Shown: positions 26,730 to 35,897 of the stretch, one piece after another | How positions within the stretch are numbered: position 1 is the stretch's first letter | How the letters are laid out: each line of letters starts with the position of its first letter | Assembly (NCBI RefSeq): GCF_004916975.1 | Contig: NZ_STGQ01000002.1 | Span: 1,373,697 to 1,437,696 of the forward strand | Length of the DNA stretch: 64,000 nt | Reading direction: 5' to 3' | DNA from: Paenibacillus dokdonensis | Lineage (GTDB): Bacteria; Bacillota; Bacilli; Paenibacillales; Paenibacillaceae | Made by a program: the position numbers and the translations under genes | Notes under the pieces: generated by a model | What the model saw: the letters and a program-made list of their open reading frames with translations, nothing else | Databases searched by the model: none | What the model was told of the DNA's origin: nothing

Positions 26730-27257
26730 TTGGACCTGCAATTTTACGTAAAAAGAGCCCAGCAAGGGGATCGCCAAGCCTTCGTCACTGCCATGAGACA
26801 TGTTGAAGGAGATTTATACAGCATGGCGCGTTCCATTCTCCGTAATAATGAAGACTGTGCCGATGCCATGCAGGAAGCGATGCTCCATGCATATAAGTCT
26901 CTGCCGTCGCTCCGGGAAACGGCTTATTTCAAAACCTGGCTCTTTCGTATTCTAATTAATGAATGCAACCGGATATTCAGCAAACAATCCCGAACCCTGC
27001 CGATCGATCCGTCTGTCCTGGAACCTTCTGTGAACGGAGGATATGACAAAATTGAACTGAGGGAGGCCGTCGAGCACTTGGATGAACCGATGCGGACGGT
27101 CATATCTCTGCACTATTTCCGGGACATGCCGGTCAAAGAAATTTCCAGCTTGCTTGAACTCTCGGAGGGAGCAGTCAAGACACGCTTATACCGGGCTCGG
27201 AAGGCATTAATTGAAGCACTTCAATATAACGGCGAAGGGAAGGTGGAGTTTCAATGA
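26730..27257 (+). CDS. ECF-type RNA polymerase sigma factor
   Basis: 175 residues from a TTG with AAAGGAG upstream. Region 2 (NEDCADAMQEAMLHAY near residues 40-55) and region 4 with its HTH (MPVKEISSLLELSEGAVKTRLYRAR near 135-160) are complete. It overlaps the following anti-sigma-like gene by 4 bases. It probably answers a cell-envelope signal sensed by that membrane protein. Confidence 0.9.
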   Translation: MDLQFYVKRAQQGDRQAFVTAMRHVEGDLYSMARSILRNNEDCADAMQEAMLHAYKSLPSLRETAYFKTWLFRILINECNRIFSKQSRTLPIDPSVLEPSVNGGYDKIELREAVEHLDEPMRTVISLHYFRDMPVKEISSLLELSEGAVKTRLYRARKALIEALQYNGEGKVEFQ

Positions 27258-28477
27258 GCATGTTGAACCTGGATACGGAAATACAATGTGAAAAAGAAAG
27301 AATAGATGAGGGGGGAGGGATGCCTGAAGTGATTCGCGGCCGCTTGGAAGAATTCTATGCGCAAATTGAATCGGGCAGCATTCCCGTTTATCCTGACTCA
27401 CTTCGCCATAAGCGGGCAAGAAGATTCCGGCACGGAGCTGTTGCAGCCGGTGCGGCCGCAATCTTTATCGGCGTGACGGTTATGGCCAGTGCATTTATCT
27501 CTCCAGGAATGGCCGATGCGCTCAAGCAAGTTCCGCTCGTTGGAAGTGTATTCAAGCTTGCCGGAGATCTGGGGCTGCAGACAGCTGATGAGAAAGGGCT
27601 GGCCGCCGCTCTGGGCAGCAGTGATACACATGATGGAATCCAATTACGCATAACCCAAGCGGCATATGATGGGACGCGTCTTGCCTTAGCCCTTGAACGC
27701 GAGGGGAGCGATGGACTAAGGCCTCCGCTGTATTCGAGTTATGTGGATGGTCAAAACCTAAAGGATGATGACCTCCTAGAGAGTCTGGATGTTATGATCA
27801 ACGGAAAGTCGGCCCTGGCCAGTCAAGATGCGTTTTCAATGCTGACATCGGGTCCTGGTAAAGACGATCAATCCATCATTATTCAATATTCCGGGAAGCT
27901 TATTGGCGAGGCACAGTCTAACACGGACCAACTGCAAGTAAGGGTACAAGCGAGTCTGAACGGTATTCCGGAACCATTCAAACTGGATACTGTAGTCAAA
28001 AAATCTCCAGGGGAGAAAATGGTTCTGGCACCGGGTATTGCGAAATCCAATGAATTTGTCAGGTTCTCTGTTGATCGTATTGAAATGACCTCGGTCACCA
28101 TCAATATTGCTACAACTCTCACACAGATAGGTCCAACCAAGGATTTACCGGCCAGATACAGAAGCGGCCCAATTCTAATAGATCCCGTGACTGGTAAGCC
28201 CAAAACCCGAGTGTACCTTAGATCACTGCATTATGATTTGGTCGATGACAAGGGGAATATCGTTAATCTCGTCAGCGGATCTGGACAAACGGGTTCTACC
28301 ACGATTCCAGTCAAGATGAATATGTTGTTTACGCCTTTTGCGGGGACGCCGAAGACGATTACGGTGAAGCCTTATTACCTGCTAACGAAGGCAGACGGCA
28401 AGCCTGTATTAGATCAAGACGGCAATTGGCAGAAGGATTACGTCCCGGAGCTGGTAATGGTTGTACCGGTTAAATAG
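27254..28477 (+). CDS. DUF4179-type membrane anti-sigma factor
   Basis: 407 residues. A cytoplasmic part of about 58 residues, one membrane helix near residues 59-80 (GAVAAGAAAIFIGVTVMASAF), then an outside domain that starts ALKQVPLVGSVFKLAGD, which is the DUF4179 signature. These proteins are commonly encoded right after ECF sigma factors, as here with a 4-base overlap. It likely holds the sigma factor of 26730 inactive at the membrane until an external signal arrives. Confidence 0.8.
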   Translation: MSMLNLDTEIQCEKERIDEGGGMPEVIRGRLEEFYAQIESGSIPVYPDSLRHKRARRFRHGAVAAGAAAIFIGVTVMASAFISPGMADALKQVPLVGSVFKLAGDLGLQTADEKGLAAALGSSDTHDGIQLRITQAAYDGTRLALALEREGSDGLRPPLYSSYVDGQNLKDDDLLESLDVMINGKSALASQDAFSMLTSGPGKDDQSIIIQYSGKLIGEAQSNTDQLQVRVQASLNGIPEPFKLDTVVKKSPGEKMVLAPGIAKSNEFVRFSVDRIEMTSVTINIATTLTQIGPTKDLPARYRSGPILIDPVTGKPKTRVYLRSLHYDLVDDKGNIVNLVSGSGQTGSTTIPVKMNMLFTPFAGTPKTITVKPYYLLTKADGKPVLDQDGNWQKDYVPELVMVVPVK

Positions 28478-28541
28478 GAACAAAAGACGGCAGGATATAT
28501 AATAGAGGTTTTCACTTCAAAAGGTTTATCGGCTCACCCTA

Positions 28542-28570
28542 TTGACTTGAGAATTGCAGCTGTGTATAAT
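28542..28570 (+). promoter_or_regulatory. Sigma-A-type promoter of the T-box leader
   Basis: TTGACT, 17-bp spacer, TATAAT. It points into the T-box leader of the methionyl-tRNA synthetase gene. Confidence 0.75.
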
Positions 28571-28575
28571 TTCCA

Positions 28576-28880
28576 ATAACTTCAAACGCGAAATAAAAGC
28601 GATGAAAAGAAGAGTACCGCGGCGACGCCTTTGAACAGAGAGCTCCGGAAGCTGAAAAGGAGCAAAGGAAAACCCACGGGAACATGGTCTTGGAGCTGCG
28701 CACCGAATCCGGTTACGGATGTAGGCTGTGCCGGAACCCCGCATCCGTTAACGTGCTAAGGTATAACCGTGGCTTTTCTGCGGCGTACCTGATAAGGTGA
28801 GTGCCGCGAGGCATGAATGAATTTGGGTGGTAACACGTGAGATTGATGCTCTCGTCCCTTTTGGGGATGAGGGCTTTTTT
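28576..28880 (+). promoter_or_regulatory. T-box riboswitch leader of methionyl-tRNA synthetase
   Basis: The T-box core GGGTGGTAACACG is at 28825-28837, with the UGGU that would pair with an ACCA tRNA end. The Stem I features AGAGAG and GGAAGCTG are at about 28636-28654. The best specifier candidate is ATG in GAACATGG at 28683-28685, matching methionine. The terminator GCTCTCGTCCC / GGGATGAGGGC plus TTTTTT is at 28849-28880. Uncharged tRNA-Met would favour the antiterminator and switch on the gene at 28911. Confidence 0.88.
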
Positions 28881-28910
28881 GCGTTTCTACTGAAAAAGGG
28901 AGGTTTTAAA

Positions 28911-30545
28911 ATGGCACATATTTTTATCGGCGGGGCATGGCCCTATGCCAATGGTTCGCTTCATTTAGGCAGACTCGCGAGCCTGTTGCCTGGTGATGTA
29001 CTGGCGCGCTATTACCGTTCCAAGGGAGAGGATGTGCTGTATGTTTCCGGCAGCGACTGCCATGGGACACCTGTTGCCGTTCAAGCGGCGCAGGAAGGAA
29101 TAGCGCCGGGAGATTTTGCCGGGCGGTATCACCAGGAGTTTAGCGAATGCTTCAAGCAGCTTGGATTCAGCTATGACCTGTATACGCGCACGGATCAGCC
29201 GCAGCATCATGAGACGGTTCAGGAATTGTTTGTAAAGCTGCTGGAGCAAGGGTACTTGTATCCGAAGACGGTCCTGCAAACCTACTGCGAAGTAGACCAG
29301 CGCTTTTTGCCAGACCGGTATGTGGAAGGTATTTGTCCAGTCTGCGGCCAACATGCCCGGGGAGATCAGTGCGATTACTGCTCCACGCTGCTGGACCCAT
29401 CAGACCTGAAGGAACGGATCTGTAAGCTTTGCGGGACTACGCCAGTAGAACGGCCTACCGAGCATTATTATTTGGCATTGTCTAAGTTTCAAGAGGAATT
29501 ATCCCACTATGCGGATCAGGCTTTGGGGTGGCGGGATAATGCCGTTCAAATGACAAAGCGTTATCTGCAGGAAGGTCTTCAGGACCGTGCGGCTACGCGG
29601 GATTTGACATGGGGAGTCGATGTGCCGCTGCCGGACTTCGAGGAGAAAAAAATCTATGTCTGGATTGAGGCGGTAAGCGGCTACCTTTCTGCCAGCAAGC
29701 AGTGGGCAGCGCAAACGGGGAGGAAGTGGGAACCCTTTTGGCTGGAGGACGAGGGGGATATCACCGCGTATTATGTACACGGCAAGGATAATATACCGTT
29801 CCACACCCTGATTTGGCCTGCGATTCTGCTCGGAGTTCAGGGTCTGCACCTGCCGGACCATATTGTTTCCTGCGAATACCTGACCCTAGAAGGCAGGAAG
29901 TTCTCGACCAGCTGTAACTGGGCCGTATGGGTTCCCGACCTGCTTGCCAGGTATCAACCGGATTCTATCCGCTATTTTCTGATTGCAAACGGACCGGAGA
30001 ACCGGGATGCCGACTTCTCCTGGAGAGAGTTTATTTACAGCCATAACGGAGAGCTGCTGGGTGCCTTCGGCAATTTTGTGCAGCGGACGCTTGCTTTTAT
30101 CAACAAATCGTTTGATGGAAAGATACCGAAAGGAGAGCTCCCGGGTGAATGGAAAGATACGATATCTGCGCTATACCAAAGTTCGGGAAGCCGGATTGAG
30201 GCAGGTCGGTTCAAAGAGGCGATTGAGGGGATATTTTCTTTTGTGCGCCAGGCTAACAAGTATTTTGACGACATGAAGCCATGGCTCCAGATCAAGGAAA
30301 ACCGAGAGGCATGTGGTGCCATACTCTACAACTGCGTGCAGATCATTGCGAATCTAAGCGGCCTGCTGGAACCATTTATTCCTTTCTCCTGCCAAAAGAT
30401 CCGGGTCTTCTTATCCATGACCGAGCCATCTTGGAAGCTTGTTACCATTCCGGCAGGACGTGAAATCCGAGATCTGGAGCTGCTGTTCGAACGAATTGAT
30501 GTAGCCCGGATCACAGAGGAGACTGAGCGGCTGCGTAAGGAGTAG
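28911..30545 (+). CDS. metG: Methionyl-tRNA synthetase, short form
   Basis: 544 residues from the ATG at 28911 (GGGAGG upstream); longer frames run into the T-box terminator. The HIGH-type motif is PYANGSLHLGRLAS near residue 10. A zinc region with three CxxC pairs (CPVC, CDYC, CKLC) lies near 140-190. The KMSKS loop reads KFSTS near residue 328. The anticodon domain follows and the protein ends there, without the C-terminal Trbp111 tRNA-binding domain of the longer MetRS. It charges tRNA-Met in the cytoplasm. Its type suggests a second MetRS copy; the housekeeping copy would be elsewhere. Confidence 0.92.
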   Translation: MAHIFIGGAWPYANGSLHLGRLASLLPGDVLARYYRSKGEDVLYVSGSDCHGTPVAVQAAQEGIAPGDFAGRYHQEFSECFKQLGFSYDLYTRTDQPQHHETVQELFVKLLEQGYLYPKTVLQTYCEVDQRFLPDRYVEGICPVCGQHARGDQCDYCSTLLDPSDLKERICKLCGTTPVERPTEHYYLALSKFQEELSHYADQALGWRDNAVQMTKRYLQEGLQDRAATRDLTWGVDVPLPDFEEKKIYVWIEAVSGYLSASKQWAAQTGRKWEPFWLEDEGDITAYYVHGKDNIPFHTLIWPAILLGVQGLHLPDHIVSCEYLTLEGRKFSTSCNWAVWVPDLLARYQPDSIRYFLIANGPENRDADFSWREFIYSHNGELLGAFGNFVQRTLAFINKSFDGKIPKGELPGEWKDTISALYQSSGSRIEAGRFKEAIEGIFSFVRQANKYFDDMKPWLQIKENREACGAILYNCVQIIANLSGLLEPFIPFSCQKIRVFLSMTEPSWKLVTIPAGREIRDLELLFERIDVARITEETERLRKE

Positions 30546-30600
30546 TATTACAGGTCTACCATTGTAGCACCTAGAGTAGGTGGTCTAATAAAGAAGAGAT

Positions 30601-30676
30601 ACTGCAGGCCAAGCGGCGCCAAAGATATGCAATCTTTGATCCGTGGCTGAAGGACCTGCAGTGTCCTATTTTTTTA
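30601..30676 (+). terminator. Branched intrinsic terminator after metG
   Basis: ACTGCAGG (30601) pairs with CCTGCAGT (30655) around an inner stem AAAGAT / AATCTTT, followed by a T7 run. Confidence 0.75.
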
Positions 30677-30686
30677 ACAATATTTC

Positions 30687-30740
30687 TTGACAATGAAACC
30701 CGCGGCAGTTAAATTAAACGATGTATTAAACAGTGTTTAA
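30687..30740 (+). promoter_or_regulatory. Promoter with overlapping TetR-type operator
   Basis: TTGACA, 17-bp spacer, TAAATT, then directly the inverted repeat TTAAACAGTGTTTAA at 30726-30740. A repressor bound there would cover the start of transcription of the tetR-MFS operon, suggesting autoregulation. Confidence 0.6.
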
Positions 30741-30782
30741 ATTAAATTTAATATATTTGAAGGGGGGACGAAGGAAGCTTTG

Positions 30783-31412
30783 ATGAAGGATGACAGCTCG
30801 GTACATACAACAGGAACCGATACGAAAATGGACATATTAAACGCCACCGTCGAGCTGATCCAGGAGGAAGGGGTCGCCTGTGCGACGCTGCGCAGAATTG
30901 CAGAGAAGGCAGAGACGAATCTGGCGCTCGTGAACTATCATTTTGGCTCTAAAGATAAGCTGCTCTCTAAGGCTATTGGCAAGTTGGTAGGTACCTTTGA
31001 CGATGCCTTTGCCGTGCTGGAGGATGATTCGTTGGAGCCGCTTGAGCGGCTGAAGCAGTTTTTTTACCGTTATCTTAGTCATCTGCAGCAGTATCCCGGC
31101 CTTGCCAAGGAAATGATGGATCAAAGCCGTCTGATCCTTTGCTCTCAACATGAATATGCACGCTACACCAAAGTCATGAAGACAGAGAAACTGCTCAGCA
31201 CTTTAAGGGAAATCACACATGAATCTGATGATACGGTATTAGACGGCATGATGGTTCAGCTCTATGGAGCGGTTTTTTACCCGGTTATTATGAATTCCTA
31301 TATGAATCTGGCCGGAGAAGAGCCTGCACCGGAATTCCGTCTGCCAACGCTTGAGCATCAGATCGAAATGCTGTTCAATCTTTATTTTCACAAATACAGC
31401 CAGAGCTCTTAG
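30783..31412 (+). CDS. TetR-family transcriptional regulator
   Basis: 209 residues; ATG at 30783 (a TTG one codon before is also possible), with GAAGGAAG upstream. The HTH is clear (GVACATLRRIAEKAETNLALVNYHFGSKDKL near residues 28-58). It precedes an EmrB/QacA-type pump by 47 bp and probably represses the shared operon through the palindrome at 30726, releasing it when the pump substrate binds. Confidence 0.92.
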   Translation: MKDDSSVHTTGTDTKMDILNATVELIQEEGVACATLRRIAEKAETNLALVNYHFGSKDKLLSKAIGKLVGTFDDAFAVLEDDSLEPLERLKQFFYRYLSHLQQYPGLAKEMMDQSRLILCSQHEYARYTKVMKTEKLLSTLREITHESDDTVLDGMMVQLYGAVFYPVIMNSYMNLAGEEPAPEFRLPTLEHQIEMLFNLYFHKYSQSS

Positions 31413-31459
31413 AACATCATGATTCGATAAACTATATATAGAAATGAGTGGAGAAAACT

Positions 31460-32953
31460 ATGTCTAAACCATTGGCGGGTCATACCGCTGCAGAGGAAGC
31501 GCCGTTCTCGCTTAAGGCCATTCTTCCGCCGCTTCTGGCGATTATTGTTGGCATGATCATGGTCATTTTGGATGGGACGGTTGTGAATGTCGCCGTTCCG
31601 AAGCTTGTGGACATTTTTGGAAGTGATTTGAAAACGATACAATGGGCTATCACCGGCTATACGCTTGCACTTGCAGCGGTTATACCGCTTGCCGGCTGGA
31701 TGACCGACCGTTTTGGAGCAAAACAGGTTTTCGTTACGACTGTCATTATGTTCGTCCTTGGTTCGGCTCTGTGCTCTATTGCCCAAAGTTCAACCCAGCT
31801 TATTATCTACCGCGTTATTCAAGGAATTGGGGGAGGCATGGTCGCTCCGATCGGGATGGCGATGGTGTTTAAACTAGCTCCGCCGGAGCGCAGAGGCGCC
31901 ATAATGGGCATGTTGGGGGTTCCAATGCTGCTTGCGCCAGCCCTAGGACCGGTGCTGTCCGGATGGCTGGTGGAATACGCTTCCTGGCGCTGGATCTTTC
32001 TGATCAACGTGCCGATCGGCGTGGTCGCCGTCATCCTGGGTATTGCCTATCTTCCTAAGGCGGATCACCATGCACCCAAGCAATTGGATCTGCTCGGGAT
32101 CATTTTGGCACCCATCGCTTTCTCGATGCTGGCTTATGGTGTTAACGAAGGCGGCAGCGTTTCCTGGACCTCCAGAGGGGCAGAGCTTGGCCTGATCATA
32201 GGTGGAGTCGCATTGATTCTATTTGTATTCGTGGAGCTCATTTCTAAGAATCCGCTGCTTGAACTGCGCGTATTCCGCTCATCGGACTTCACGCGCGGGA
32301 TTATTCTGACGTGGATCATGCAGGCTGCACTTTTCGGCTGCATGCTCTTTGTTCCTCTGTATCTTCAGAATATTCGCCTGTTCACGCCGCTGGAAACGGG
32401 CTTAATCCTGCTTCCACAGGCGCTATGCTCAGGAATTGGGATGCCGATCGGAGGCAAGTTCTTCGACAAGTACGGCGCGCGACCGGTTTCTTTCATCGGT
32501 CTGGTTATCATCGCGGTTGCACTGTTCCTGCTCGGCCGGATTGATGCGACCACGTCGCTTTATTACATTATGCCGATTCTCGGCGCAATGGGCTTCGGCA
32601 TGGGCTTATCGATGATGCCGCTGAACACGCATGTGCTGAATGCGGCCCCGCGCCAGTGGGTCAACCGCGTGACGCCGCTGACGGCTGCGCTGCAGCAGGT
32701 GGTCGTATCCTTCGCCGTAGCGGGCATGACCGGATTCCTGACCAGCCGCGTGACGCATCATATGACCGAAGCGGGCCAAAGCGCCAATCCGCTGACAGCT
32801 TCAATCCAGAGCTTCGACGACGTGTTTATTTTGGCGGCCTGGCTGGCCGTGGTAGCCGTTGCCCTCTGCCTGATCCTCCGCAAGCCGAAGGAGATGGAGG
32901 TAGGAGCCGGGGAAGAAGGAAGACCGGATCCATCGCTTATGATTGGCCATTAA
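31460..32953 (+). CDS. MFS multidrug efflux transporter, DHA2 (EmrB/QacA) type
   Basis: 497 residues from the ATG at 31460. About 14 helices. Motif A appears as GWMTDRFGAKQVF after helix two, motif D-like DGTVVNVAVP in helix one, and the antiporter motif C region GVPMLLAPALGPVLSGWLV in helix five. It exports drugs or other amphipathic compounds with the proton gradient. Second gene of an operon with a TetR regulator and followed by a perfect terminator. Confidence 0.93.
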   Translation: MSKPLAGHTAAEEAPFSLKAILPPLLAIIVGMIMVILDGTVVNVAVPKLVDIFGSDLKTIQWAITGYTLALAAVIPLAGWMTDRFGAKQVFVTTVIMFVLGSALCSIAQSSTQLIIYRVIQGIGGGMVAPIGMAMVFKLAPPERRGAIMGMLGVPMLLAPALGPVLSGWLVEYASWRWIFLINVPIGVVAVILGIAYLPKADHHAPKQLDLLGIILAPIAFSMLAYGVNEGGSVSWTSRGAELGLIIGGVALILFVFVELISKNPLLELRVFRSSDFTRGIILTWIMQAALFGCMLFVPLYLQNIRLFTPLETGLILLPQALCSGIGMPIGGKFFDKYGARPVSFIGLVIIAVALFLLGRIDATTSLYYIMPILGAMGFGMGLSMMPLNTHVLNAAPRQWVNRVTPLTAALQQVVVSFAVAGMTGFLTSRVTHHMTEAGQSANPLTASIQSFDDVFILAAWLAVVAVALCLILRKPKEMEVGAGEEGRPDPSLMIGH

Positions 32954-32971
32954 ATTTCAGTCGGATACAAC

Positions 32972-33016
32972 AAAAGCCTGGAGAACGTTTCGATCGAAAC
33001 GTTCTCCAGGCTTTTT
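32972..33016 (+). terminator. Perfect intrinsic terminator after the DHA2 pump gene
   Basis: About 20-bp perfect inverted repeat AAAGCCTGGAGAACGTTTCG and its complement, followed by TTTTT. Confidence 0.95.
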
Positions 33017-33279
33017 GCTGCTTTTCCATTTCTGAAATGGAAGAAAATAGATCGGGAATTTCGACATTTTTTTGCAATATTTTATCTGTAATTTTTTGTA
33101 ATCTGGTATAATCTTCTCTAACGGAATTAATTTCATAATACCTTAAGCCGCTTCAATCAACGCTGTATATAGATCCGAACGGTTTTATTGGTCTATATAT
33201 AGTTTCGATTTTATCGTTTTAGTGAGTTATGAAATCATTCAACAGCTTATTAATTCTAAGAGATGGTGATCAGAGAGAC
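33017..33279 (+). other. Leader region of the GGDEF gene
   Basis: A TATAAT at 33107-33112 without a good -35. About 55 bp further on lies an inverted repeat (TATATAGATCC / GGTCTATATATA, 33168-33200) that would form a hairpin in the 5' untranslated region. No riboswitch was recognised. Confidence 0.4.
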
Positions 33280-34473
33280 ATGGTTTTATCATTGGATATG
33301 AAAACTGCATTTATTTCGGTCGTGCTCGGGCATCTTTTCACCGTCATATTAATCAGCGCCTACCGATATGGACATACAAAGGACAGACTGATCAACACGT
33401 TTTATGCTTCCAAATGGCTAGAGGTCATCGGATGGGGATTGGTTATCTTTCGGGGAAGCATTCCTGATTATATTTCCTTGGGCCTTGTGAACTCCATTCT
33501 GTTTGTTGGAATCGCTGTGGAAACCATTGCGCTTTCTATGGTTCAGCATGCTTATAACCGTCAAGTGAAAAGGGGATATATCGCGTTCACTTTATTCAGC
33601 ATTATCGGGTTTAATCTCCTGGTGTTCCTGGACAGCACCGAAGATGCGCGAATCGCCTTCGCCTCTTTTTGCACAGGAATGCTTTTGGTATATCCGGTGT
33701 ACCGGATGATCACAGGGAGCTATACATCCAAGCTTAAGAGACTGATGGGCTATTTGTACGTCATTGTCGTTATCGGTTTGTTCGGCCGAGCTTTGCTGAC
33801 ACTGTTTACGGATCAGTCCATGGGCTTCTTTACGCCCAGCATGTACCAGGCACTATCCTTTTTGTCCTTGTACCTCATTATGATATTGGAGAATACAGGG
33901 TTTATTCTGCTGTATAAGGAACAGGCAGATGAGCGTCTGATCCGGATGGCCACATATGATGATCTGACGGCAACGCTTAACCGCAGAACCTTTATCGAGC
34001 AGGCGGAAGGCATACTGACCCAGCTATCGAGAAGCAGATCAGCCGTATCCTTCATTTTGTTTGACATCGATTATTATAAGACGATTAACGATACATACGG
34101 GCATATTGCCGGCGACCGCGTGCTTGCGGGTATGTCCACGCTGATTCAGGAAAAGCTGAAAGACGTAGGCCTTGTCGGCAGATTTGGGGGAGATGAGTTT
34201 GCCGTCTTGCTGCCGGGCATGAATGAGGAAGAATCTGATGCAGCAGCAGAGAAGCTCCGTAAATCGGTAGAGGATATGCAGATACCATCCATTCCGGTAC
34301 ATGTTACGATTAGCATCGGGATCGCAACCCTGAATAAATGCGTCGAACCGAGTGTAAACAAGCTTTACAAGTGGAGCGATAACGCTTTATATGAGGCTAA
34401 GCATCGGGGGCGTAACTGTGCTGTACGTATCCGGTTTACGGAAGAGCAACAGGGGGTTATTGAATATATATAG
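33280..34473 (+). CDS. Membrane diguanylate cyclase (GGDEF domain)
   Basis: 397 residues from the ATG at 33280 (GAGAGAC before it); an ATG at 33229 would add 17 residues but has no ribosome site. Residues 1-215 hold about six hydrophobic segments, an unnamed membrane sensor. The GGDEF domain covers about 235-390, with the active site GRFGGDEFAVLLPG intact. The RxxD inhibitory site normally found just before it is absent (KDVGLVG instead), so no feedback inhibition through that site is expected. It makes cyclic di-GMP at the membrane. Confidence 0.9.
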   Translation: MVLSLDMKTAFISVVLGHLFTVILISAYRYGHTKDRLINTFYASKWLEVIGWGLVIFRGSIPDYISLGLVNSILFVGIAVETIALSMVQHAYNRQVKRGYIAFTLFSIIGFNLLVFLDSTEDARIAFASFCTGMLLVYPVYRMITGSYTSKLKRLMGYLYVIVVIGLFGRALLTLFTDQSMGFFTPSMYQALSFLSLYLIMILENTGFILLYKEQADERLIRMATYDDLTATLNRRTFIEQAEGILTQLSRSRSAVSFILFDIDYYKTINDTYGHIAGDRVLAGMSTLIQEKLKDVGLVGRFGGDEFAVLLPGMNEEESDAAAEKLRKSVEDMQIPSIPVHVTISIGIATLNKCVEPSVNKLYKWSDNALYEAKHRGRNCAVRIRFTEEQQGVIEYI

Positions 34474-34583
34474 CATGCTTCTTATGGCATTTCTTCAAAT
34501 TGGATTGAAACCTAAGCCGCTGAAGCATCGTATAAGCAAGTTAGAAATCATATTTTAATTTTTTATAAGGAGAAGATGCATCA

Positions 34584-35894
34584 ATGGAAAGTGACAGGTA
34601 TATTTTAAATTTGGTTTTGGTTGTAATTTTAATCGGGTTATCGGCGTTTTTTGTGGCAGTGGAGTTTGCGGTTATCCGTGTCCGTGCGAGCCGGGTGGAT
34701 CAGATGATTGCCGAGGGACGCAAGGGTGCTGGAGCGGTGAAGAAGGTGCTGGAAAATCTGGACGGATATCTGTCCGCCTGCCAGTTAGGGATCACAATTA
34801 CATCACTCATTTTGGGTTTCCTCGGGGAACCAACAGTGGAGAAAATTCTTCATCCTGTGTTTGAGAAGTGGCATTTTTCCGAAGGTCTGAGCTCGATCTT
34901 GTCCTTGGTGATTGCCTTTGTTGTTATTACCTATTTACATGTCGTTATAGGAGAGCTTGCGCCAAAGACCGTTGCCATCCGCAAAGCGGAAACGATCGCC
35001 GTCTGGTTTGCACCTCCGATTATCTGGTTCAATCGAATTATGTACCCGTTCATCTGGCTGCTCAATGGTTCAGCGAATCAGCTGGTCCGTTTGTTCGGCA
35101 TCAAGCCGGCCTCAGAGCATGAGGAAGCCCATTCCGAGGAAGAACTGCAGATTATTTTAAGCGAAAGTCATGAAAGCGGAAAAATTAACGACAATGAATT
35201 CGGATATGTAAGCCGGATCTTTGCGTTTGACAATATGCTGGCCAAGGAGATCATGGTTCCGCGCACCGATATGATCTGTCTCGATAAAAACAAACCGCGG
35301 CAAGAAAATGTCGACATTATTAAAGAGCAGCAATATACCCGCTTTCCTCTCATTGACGGCAGTAAGGACAATGTGATCGGCATCATTAATACGAAGCAAT
35401 TTTTCCTTGCTTACGAGGATGATCCGCATGTCGATGTGGTAAAGCTAATCCATCCGGTGATGGCTGTCTCGGAAGTGACTCCGGTCAATGTACTCCTGCA
35501 GCGGATGCAGAGTGAAAGCACCCATATGGCTGTTTTGATCGATGAATATGGCGGTACTTCAGGTATCGTAACGATTGAGGATATCATCGAAGAGATCGTT
35601 GGTGAGATTCGCGATGAATTCGATGGTGATGAAGAGGAAGAAATTGAAGAACTGGCAAAGAACCATCTTATCGTTGATGGCATGGTATCTGTTTCGGAAA
35701 TTAACGATTATTTCAATCTCGACTTGGACACAAAAGAATGGGATACCATTGGCGGCTGGCTTTACAGCCAGAGCAATGAGATGGAGGAGCAGGAGTCCTA
35801 TACGCAGGACGGCGTGACGTTCATCCTTCTGGAAAGGGATCATAACCGTTTCTGCAAGCTGGAAATTATCAAGAAAAGACGAAGCGAGGAATAA
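34584..35894 (+). CDS. CNNM/CorC-HlyC family membrane protein with CBS domains
   Basis: 436 residues. DUF21/CNNM transmembrane domain at 1-190 (four helices, FFVAVEFAVIRVRASR early, GELAPKTVAIRKAE in the middle). A CBS pair spans about 205-335 (EIMVPRTDMICLD, then STHMAVLIDEYGGTSGIVT). A CorC_HlyC domain follows to the end. Such proteins are linked to Mg2+ efflux or Co2+ resistance; the old name hemolysin is misleading. The next gene starts 3 bp after, so they form an operon. Confidence 0.92.
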   Translation: MESDRYILNLVLVVILIGLSAFFVAVEFAVIRVRASRVDQMIAEGRKGAGAVKKVLENLDGYLSACQLGITITSLILGFLGEPTVEKILHPVFEKWHFSEGLSSILSLVIAFVVITYLHVVIGELAPKTVAIRKAETIAVWFAPPIIWFNRIMYPFIWLLNGSANQLVRLFGIKPASEHEEAHSEEELQIILSESHESGKINDNEFGYVSRIFAFDNMLAKEIMVPRTDMICLDKNKPRQENVDIIKEQQYTRFPLIDGSKDNVIGIINTKQFFLAYEDDPHVDVVKLIHPVMAVSEVTPVNVLLQRMQSESTHMAVLIDEYGGTSGIVTIEDIIEEIVGEIRDEFDGDEEEEIEELAKNHLIVDGMVSVSEINDYFNLDLDTKEWDTIGGWLYSQSNEMEEQESYTQDGVTFILLERDHNRFCKLEIIKKRRSEE

Positions 35895-35897
35895 AGA

